From the NCBI RefSeq assembly GCF_036504375.1, contig NZ_DASXVH010000016.1:1-29527 (forward strand): a stretch of 29,527 bases of DNA, written 5' to 3'. Positions within the stretch are counted from its first letter, which is position 1; the number at the start of each line of letters is the position of its first letter. A program made the translations under genes and the position numbers. The notes beneath the pieces are model-generated. The model was not told the DNA's origin, made no database searches, and was given only the letters and a program-made list of their open reading frames with translations. The stretch comes from Novimethylophilus sp036504375. GTDB lineage: Bacteria > Pseudomonadota > Gammaproteobacteria > Burkholderiales > Methylophilaceae. Shown here piece after piece: positions 25,497 to 29,527 of the stretch.

Positions 25497-25513
25497 GTCC
25501 GTTCTGGACGGAC
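25497..25513. other. Short dyad GTCCGT-N5-ACGGAC
   Basis: A perfect 6-bp inverted repeat with a TCTGG loop lies upstream of the minus-strand promoter (25449-25477) and overlaps the -35 of the weak plus-strand promoter (25512-25540). It is placed where an operator for either divergent gene could sit. No regulator can be named. Confidence 0.3.
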
Positions 25514-25540
25514 GACATCCGGGTTCCGGGTTGATATTAT
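25512..25540 (+). promoter_or_regulatory. Candidate sigma70 promoter of the yaiI-like gene
   Basis: ACGACA (25512-25517), 17 bases, TATTAT (25535-25540) matches the consensus at 4/6 and 5/6. The start codon follows at 25569, leaving a short leader. A direct repeat CCGGGTT CCGGGTT fills the spacer. Confidence 0.35.
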
Positions 25541-25568
25541 CCTACCCGACCCGCTACGATAATACATT

Positions 25569-26028
25569 ATGCAAATTCTGGTCGACGCCGACGCCTGCCC
25601 CAACGTGATCAAGGAAATTCTATTCCGCGTCGCGCAGCGCACCCATATCCAACTCACGCTGGTCGCCAACCAGACGCTGCGCGGTTCCGCCCTCGCCCTA
25701 TATACGCTCCATTCAGGTTCTGCACGGCTTCGATGTAGCGGATAACAAAATCACCCAATCGGTTGAGCCCGGCGACCTGGTAATCACTGCGGACATTCCT
25801 CTGGCCGCCCAGGTGCTCGCTGCAGGCGGTCATGCGCTGAACCCGCGCGGGGAGCTCTACAGCAAGGAAAACATCGAAGAGCGCCTCACCATGCGCAATT
25901 TCATGGACAGTCTGCGTAGCAGCGGCGTGCAGACCGGCGGACCGCCGGTATTGAGCCAGGGAGACCGCCAGACTTTCGCCAACCAGCTGGACAGGTTCCT
26001 GGCAACGCATGGCTCATCGTTTGCCTGA
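25569..26028 (+). pseudogene. yaiI: DUF188 family protein (YaiI/YqxD), single-base frameshift
   Basis: The reading begins MQILVDADACPNVIKEIL, the DUF188 hallmark, and runs in frame 25569 to ANQTLR (25680-25682). After that the frame gives nonsense and a TAA near 25742. Dropping one G at 25683/25684 restores the family sequence: VPPSPYIRSIQVLHGFDVAD, then AGDLVITADIPLA-like and LNPRGELY, ERLTMRNFMDSLR, QTGGPPVLSQGDRQTF, ending at 26028. The corrected product would be 152 aa, the usual family length. The rest of the gene is undamaged, so this is either a very recent +1 mutation or a sequencing/assembly error. The function of the family is not well established. A terminator-like hairpin follows at 26081. 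Confidence 0.88.
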
Positions 26029-26080
26029 GCGCCTTTCAGTTACCGGCATGACTTAAAAAGTCATCGCTTACAAGACCATG

Positions 26081-26109
26081 AAAAATAAGAGGTTTTAAGC
26101 CTTATTTTT
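26081..26109. terminator. AT-rich bidirectional terminator-like hairpin
   Basis: AAAAATAAG (26081-26089) and CTTATTTTT (26101-26109) form a perfect 9-bp stem with an 11-base loop; the T-rich arm would act as the tail on the plus strand after yaiI. A second dyad, ATGACTT-AAA-AAGTCAT (26048-26064), lies just before it. Termination is likely but the stem is AT-rich. Confidence 0.5.
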
Positions 26110-26172
26110 GACATCCCACCCCGGTTATGCAATCCTCTCCCCCATTCTTAGCCATAACCATGAGGAGATGCC

Positions 26173-26679
26173 ATGACTATCCAGGTTGGAGAAAAATTGC
26201 CGGCAGGCACGTTGACCGAAAGCACCGAGTTCGATCCCGCCAATGGCTGCCCGCTCAATCCGCAACCGGTTTCCGTGGCCGATCAGGCCAAGGGCAGGAA
26301 AATTGTGATTTTCGGTGTGCCAGGTGCGTTTACGCCGACCTGCTCCGTCAAGCATTTGCCGGGCTTTGTCGAGCATTACAACGAACTCAAGGCCAGGGGC
26401 GTGGATGAGGTCTGGTGCATGGCGGTCAACGATGCCTATGTGATGGCATCCTGGGGCCGCGAGCAAAAAGCCGGCGGCAAGGTGCGCATGATGGCGGACG
26501 GCAGCGCAGACTACGCCAGAAAACTCGGCCTTGATCGCGACCTTACCGCCAACGGCATGGGGGTCCGCTGCTACCGCTTCGGCATGATCGTCGATGACGG
26601 CGTGGTGAAATACCTTGGCATCGAGGCTTCCGGTAAATTCGAGGTTTCCAACGTCGAGGCCATTCTGGCGCAGTTGTAA
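26173..26679 (+). CDS. Prx5-type peroxiredoxin
   Basis: Thiol peroxidase reducing hydrogen peroxide and organic hydroperoxides in the cytoplasm. The peroxidatic site is VPGAFTPTCS with Cys57, the Pro/Thr/Cys arrangement of the Prx5 (PrxV) group. Other family blocks are KHLPGFVEHYNELK, VNDAYVMASWG and the final EVSNVEAIL. The protein is a single domain of 168 aa without the fused glutaredoxin seen in some gammaproteobacterial homologues. GAGGAG lies five bases before the ATG. A TTGACA hexamer at 26108-26113 could be a -35, but no convincing -10 is at the right distance. The gene appears monocistronic between hairpins. Confidence 0.92.
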   Translation: MTIQVGEKLPAGTLTESTEFDPANGCPLNPQPVSVADQAKGRKIVIFGVPGAFTPTCSVKHLPGFVEHYNELKARGVDEVWCMAVNDAYVMASWGREQKAGGKVRMMADGSADYARKLGLDRDLTANGMGVRCYRFGMIVDDGVVKYLGIEASGKFEVSNVEAILAQL

Positions 26680-26685
26680 TGCCAA

Positions 26686-26742
26686 GCTGCGGTTGCGGGT
26701 GATTCCGCAGCCGCAGCGCTCCCTTCGCGGCGTCCCGCCGCG
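26686..26742. other. Two tandem GC-rich hairpins after the peroxiredoxin gene
   Basis: The first is GCTGCGGTTGCGG / CCGCAGCCGCAGC (26686-26698 and 26705-26717), a 13-bp stem with one G-T wobble and a 6-base loop. The second is CGCGGCG-TCC-CGCCGCG (26726-26742), a perfect 7-bp stem. No T-tract follows. They may end the peroxiredoxin transcript in a Rho-assisted way or be a REP-like repeat element. Confidence 0.5.
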
Positions 26743-26802
26743 ACACTCCGTTCACTTCCGCCACTGGCTTGCCTATTAAAATCCAACCAAGGCCAGGAAA
26801 GA

Positions 26803-26808
26803 TATAAT
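26803..26808 (+). promoter_or_regulatory. Candidate promoter -10 of the pseudouridine synthase gene
   Basis: A perfect TATAAT lies 42 bases before the preferred ATG. The -35 region at 16-18 bases is poor, so the promoter would be weak or activator-dependent. Confidence 0.45.
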
Positions 26809-26844
26809 CGGGCATCAGTTCCCGTGGATAATTCTTTCCTTGCC

Positions 26845-27585
26845 ATGACCAGTAATGAAAAAGTACGTCTTTCCAAGCTAATGTCGCAGCAAGGCCTGTG
26901 CTCGCGCCGCGAAGCGGACGCCTATATCGAGCGCGGCTGGGTGTATGTCGACGGCGAGCGCGTAGCCGAACTCGGCACCAGGATTTATCCGTCGCAAAAA
27001 ATCACCCTCAACAAGGCCGCGCAGACCAGCCAGCAGGCGCGCGTCACCATTCTGCTCAACAAGCCGGTGGGCTATGTTTCCGGGCAGGCGGAACAAGGGT
27101 ATAAACCCGCCGCCGTGCTGTTCACCGCCGACACGCGCTGGCTTGAGGACAAGTCTCTGCAGCGCTTCAATCCCATGCAGGCCAAGGGGCTGGCTCCGGC
27201 CGGCCGGCTGGACATCGACTCGACCGGGTTGCTGGTGCTGACCCAGGACGGACGCATCGCCAGGCAACTGATCGGCGAAGACTCTCCCATCGACAAGGAG
27301 TATCTGGTGCGGGTGCAGGGCAAGCTCGGCGAACGCAGCATGAGCTTGCTCAACCACGGGCTGTCGCTCGACGGCGAAGCGCTGAAACCCGCCAAGGTAT
27401 CATGGCAAAACGAAGACCAGCTGCGCTTCGTGCTGCGCGAGGGCAAAAAACGCCAGATCCGGCGCATGTGCGAAATGGTCGGCCTGAAAGTGACCGGTTT
27501 GAAGCGCATCCGCATCGGCAAAGTCATGCTGGGCGATCTTCCGCCCGGCCAGTGGCGCTACCTGCGCGAGGACGAGCGGTTCTAA
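26845..27585 (+). CDS. RsuA/RluF-family rRNA pseudouridine synthase
   Basis: Enzyme converting a uridine in ribosomal RNA to pseudouridine. The N-terminal S4 RNA-binding domain is VRLSKLMSQQGLCSRREADAYI. The catalytic domain has the family motif PAGRLDIDSTGLLVLT with the nucleophilic Asp, KEYLVRV, and the C-terminal block GKKRQIRRMCEMVGLKV followed by LKRIRIG. These match the RsuA/RluB/RluE/RluF group, closest by eye to RluF. ATG 26845 is preferred; an in-frame GTG at 26824 adds seven residues, and neither has a clear ribosome site. Length is 246 aa. The acyl-CoA synthetase gene follows after 9 bp. Confidence 0.9.
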   Translation: MTSNEKVRLSKLMSQQGLCSRREADAYIERGWVYVDGERVAELGTRIYPSQKITLNKAAQTSQQARVTILLNKPVGYVSGQAEQGYKPAAVLFTADTRWLEDKSLQRFNPMQAKGLAPAGRLDIDSTGLLVLTQDGRIARQLIGEDSPIDKEYLVRVQGKLGERSMSLLNHGLSLDGEALKPAKVSWQNEDQLRFVLREGKKRQIRRMCEMVGLKVTGLKRIRIGKVMLGDLPPGQWRYLREDERF

Positions 27586-27594
27586 TAACCTAAC

Positions 27595-29388
27595 GTGAGT
27601 TCCCATCGCCAAGCCCGCATTTCTCCTGAACAGGCCCTCACGCTGGATGGCCTTTTCCACGAACGCGCGCGGCGCTCGCCGGATGCAGTGGCCTATCGCT
27701 TTTTTGACGAGCATGCCCAAGCCTGGAAAAAACTGACCTGGGCCGGCATGGTAGCCGAAATCGCGCGCTGGCAGGCGGCGCTGCAGCGCGAAAACCTGCA
27801 ACCCGGAGACCGGGTTGCGATCATGTTCAAGAACAGCCCGACCTGGGTGATGTTCGATCAGGCCGCGCTGGGACTGGGTTTGGTGACCGTGCCGCTATAT
27901 ACTGCCGATCGTCCCGACAATGTCGCGTACGTGCTGCAGGATGCGGAAGCCAAGCTGCTATTGATAGCCAGCGCCGAGCATTGGCATCCGATTGACCAGG
28001 CAGCTGCCGAGTTGCCCGCGCTGGCATCCGTCGTCACCATGCACCCGCTCCCCGCGGATGCGCACGATCCCCGCCTGCATGACATGGACACATGGGTGCC
28101 TGAGGCCGGCGACGATTTTCTCCACCGGTTGGCCGACCCGGAACGTCTGGCTTCCATCGTCTACACCTCGGGCACCACCGGGCGCCCCAAGGGCGTGATG
28201 CTGAGCCATCGCAACCTGCTGAGCAATGCCTGGAATTCGTTGCAAACCTTTGATGTGCTGCCCACCGATGTGTTTTTCTCCTTCCTGCCGCTTTCGCACA
28301 TGCTGGAACGCACCGCCGGCTATTACATTCCGGTCATGGCGGGCGCCATGGTCGGCTTCGCGCGCTCGTTTCAACAGCTGCACGAAGACTTTGCCACCGT
28401 GCGCCCTACGCTGCTGATTTCCGTGCCGCGGATTTACGAGCGTATTTATGCCGGCTTGCGCAACAAGCTGCAAACCGGCACGCCAATGGCGCGCCGCTTG
28501 TTCGATTTTGCCGTAGAGGTGGGTTACCGCCGTTTCGAATATGCGCAGGGTCGCGCCGCGTGGCAGGCTTCGCTGTTGCTGTGGCCGTTATTGCAGCGAC
28601 TGGTGGCGAGAAAATTGATGGCGCGCCTGGGCGGCAGGCTGCGCATGGCGCTTTCCGGAGGCGCGGCGCTGTCGCCGGAGATTTCGCGCATATTCATCGG
28701 GCTGGGCTTGCCGATCCTGCAAGGCTATGGCCTCACCGAAGCCGGCCCCGTGGTCAGCGTCAACCGCGCCGAACGGAACAAACCCGCCAGCGTTGGCCCC
28801 CCTATTCCCGGGGTCGAAGTCAAGCTGGACGAAAACGGCATCCTGTTCGCCCGCGGCGCCGGCATCATGCGGGGCTATTGGCGCAACGACGAAGCCACGC
28901 GGGAAATCCTGATGGAAGACGGCTGGCTCAATACCGGCGATATCGCGCACATCGATGGTGACGGCCATCTAACCATCATCGGCCGCATCAAGGAAATCAT
29001 CGTCATGTCCAACGGCGAGAAAGTGCCGCCGGTTGACCTGGAAACCGCGATCCTGCGCGACCCCTTGTTCGAGCAGGTCATGGTGGTGGGCGAAGGCAAG
29101 CCCTGTCTCGGCGTTTTCGCCGTGCTCAACCGGGAACTGTGGGAGCAGGCCGCCGCGGAAAAATCGCCGGACTCGGCGCAAGGAAGGGCTTTTGCCCTGG
29201 CTCGCATGGCGCGGCAGATGCCTGGATTTCCGGGCTATACCCGCATCCGCCGGGCCTGCCTGCTGACCGAGCCATGGACGATAGAAAACGGCCTGCTGAC
29301 ACCGACGCTGAAACTGAAACGCACCCATGTGCTGGAGCGCTACCGGCAGGAGTACCTGAAATTGTACGAAGGATTTTCCAGCTTCTAA
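27595..29388 (+). CDS. Long-chain fatty acid-CoA ligase (AMP-forming), FadD15-like
   Basis: Activates fatty acids to acyl-CoA via an acyl-adenylate, at the inner face of the membrane. The ATP/AMP loop YTSGTTGRPKGVMLSH is intact, followed by FSFLPLSHMLERTAGYY, SGGAALSPEIS, the adenine motif QGYGLTEAGPV, the hinge region GWLNTGDIAHID and GRIKEIIVMSNGEKV with the start of the catalytic-Lys domain, ending LTPTLKLKRTHVLERY. The length of 597 aa is complete for the bacterial long-chain group. The start is GTG 9 bp after the pseudouridine synthase gene, without a good ribosome site. The stop codon TAA (29386-29388) touches the predicted edge of an insertion sequence. Confidence 0.93.
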   Translation: MSSHRQARISPEQALTLDGLFHERARRSPDAVAYRFFDEHAQAWKKLTWAGMVAEIARWQAALQRENLQPGDRVAIMFKNSPTWVMFDQAALGLGLVTVPLYTADRPDNVAYVLQDAEAKLLLIASAEHWHPIDQAAAELPALASVVTMHPLPADAHDPRLHDMDTWVPEAGDDFLHRLADPERLASIVYTSGTTGRPKGVMLSHRNLLSNAWNSLQTFDVLPTDVFFSFLPLSHMLERTAGYYIPVMAGAMVGFARSFQQLHEDFATVRPTLLISVPRIYERIYAGLRNKLQTGTPMARRLFDFAVEVGYRRFEYAQGRAAWQASLLLWPLLQRLVARKLMARLGGRLRMALSGGAALSPEISRIFIGLGLPILQGYGLTEAGPVVSVNRAERNKPASVGPPIPGVEVKLDENGILFARGAGIMRGYWRNDEATREILMEDGWLNTGDIAHIDGDGHLTIIGRIKEIIVMSNGEKVPPVDLETAILRDPLFEQVMVVGEGKPCLGVFAVLNRELWEQAAAEKSPDSAQGRAFALARMARQMPGFPGYTRIRRACLLTEPWTIENGLLTPTLKLKRTHVLERYRQEYLKLYEGFSSF

Positions 29389-29527
29389 GAGCGTCTAACA
29401 AAATGAGGAGACAAGATTCAACAGTGGCGCGGGTTGGCCGATAACCTTCTGGAATAAAGCCGAAGGAGGAGCCATGCCGAAGCCACTGGTGGACGACGAA
29501 TTATGGAACATCATCGAACCTTTGCTG
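29389..29527 (+). mobile_element. Left end of an IS5-like insertion sequence, cut by window edge
   Basis: The sequence from GAGCGTCTAACAAAATGAGG onward resembles the terminal repeats of IS5-family elements, and a transposase start follows at 29474. The trinucleotide TAA just outside (29386-29388) would suit the 3-bp TNA target duplication of some IS5 subgroups. The right end lies beyond the window, so the boundary is an inference. Confidence 0.6.
29474..29527 (+). CDS. IS5-family transposase, N-terminal 18 residues only
   Basis: ATG at 29474 is preceded by a strong GGAGGA. The 18 codons available read MPKPLVDDELWNIIEPLL, the typical beginning of DDE transposases of the IS5 family (DUF4096-type N-terminus). 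The frame is open to the window edge. Nothing can be said about its integrity. Confidence 0.75.
   Translation, partial: MPKPLVDDELWNIIEPLL

Noticed and set aside
29404..29445. Short open frame from ATG 29404 in the IS leader
   Set aside because: Only 13 codons before a stop, with no coding signal; the transposase start at 29474 explains the region better.

Overview
The window is chromosomal DNA from a motile, piliated, Gram-negative betaproteobacterium. Protein style and gene content (algU/muc-type sigmaE operon with rseC, polar-flagellum fleSR regulators, PilU, Hsp33, GluQRS) suggest the Nitrosomonadales/Gallionellaceae side of the class; this placement is an inference. The DNA is moderately GC-rich and gene-dense, with almost every gap under 200 bp. 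I saw no tRNA, rRNA, CRISPR array or prophage.

Layout. (1) 2-634: 3' part of serB. (2) 698-4657, minus: envelope-stress operon rpoE-rseA-rseB-rseC-mucD, ending at a hairpin terminator shared with serB. (3) 4776-6401, plus: nadB, divergent from rpoE as in many proteobacteria. (4) 6446-9354, minus: fleS-fleR, then fliE alone behind a near-consensus sigma54 promoter. (5) 9453-18233, plus: a motility and chemotaxis block with a soluble CZB-type chemoreceptor, two tandem cheV genes, cheY, cheZ, cheA, a degenerate EAL-HDOD protein and pilU. (6) 18237-20522, plus: a DUF3301 protein, gluQRS and hslO. (7) 20646-25358, minus: a PotD-like periplasmic binding protein, a Cache-HAMP-PAS-GGDEF-EAL protein and a SpoU-family RNA methyltransferase, packed as one unit behind a good sigma70 promoter and a leader hairpin. 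(8) 25569-29388, plus: a frameshifted yaiI/DUF188 gene, a Prx5-type peroxiredoxin, an RsuA/RluF-type pseudouridine synthase and a long-chain acyl-CoA synthetase. (9) 29389-29527: the left end of an IS5-like insertion sequence directly after the synthetase stop codon.

How the parts work together. FleS/FleR should act with sigma54 on late flagellar promoters, and the promoter in front of fliE is an obvious target. The che block supplies CheA, CheY, CheZ and two CheV scaffolds, but no CheW, CheR or CheB is present here, so it must rely on genes elsewhere. The EAL-HDOD protein and PilU link the same transcription unit to c-di-GMP-type control and twitching. The most interesting locus is the binding protein plus GGDEF-EAL pair. 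It has the gene order and domain logic of the Vibrio NspS-MbaA polyamine/c-di-GMP system, and its leader RNA may be attenuated.
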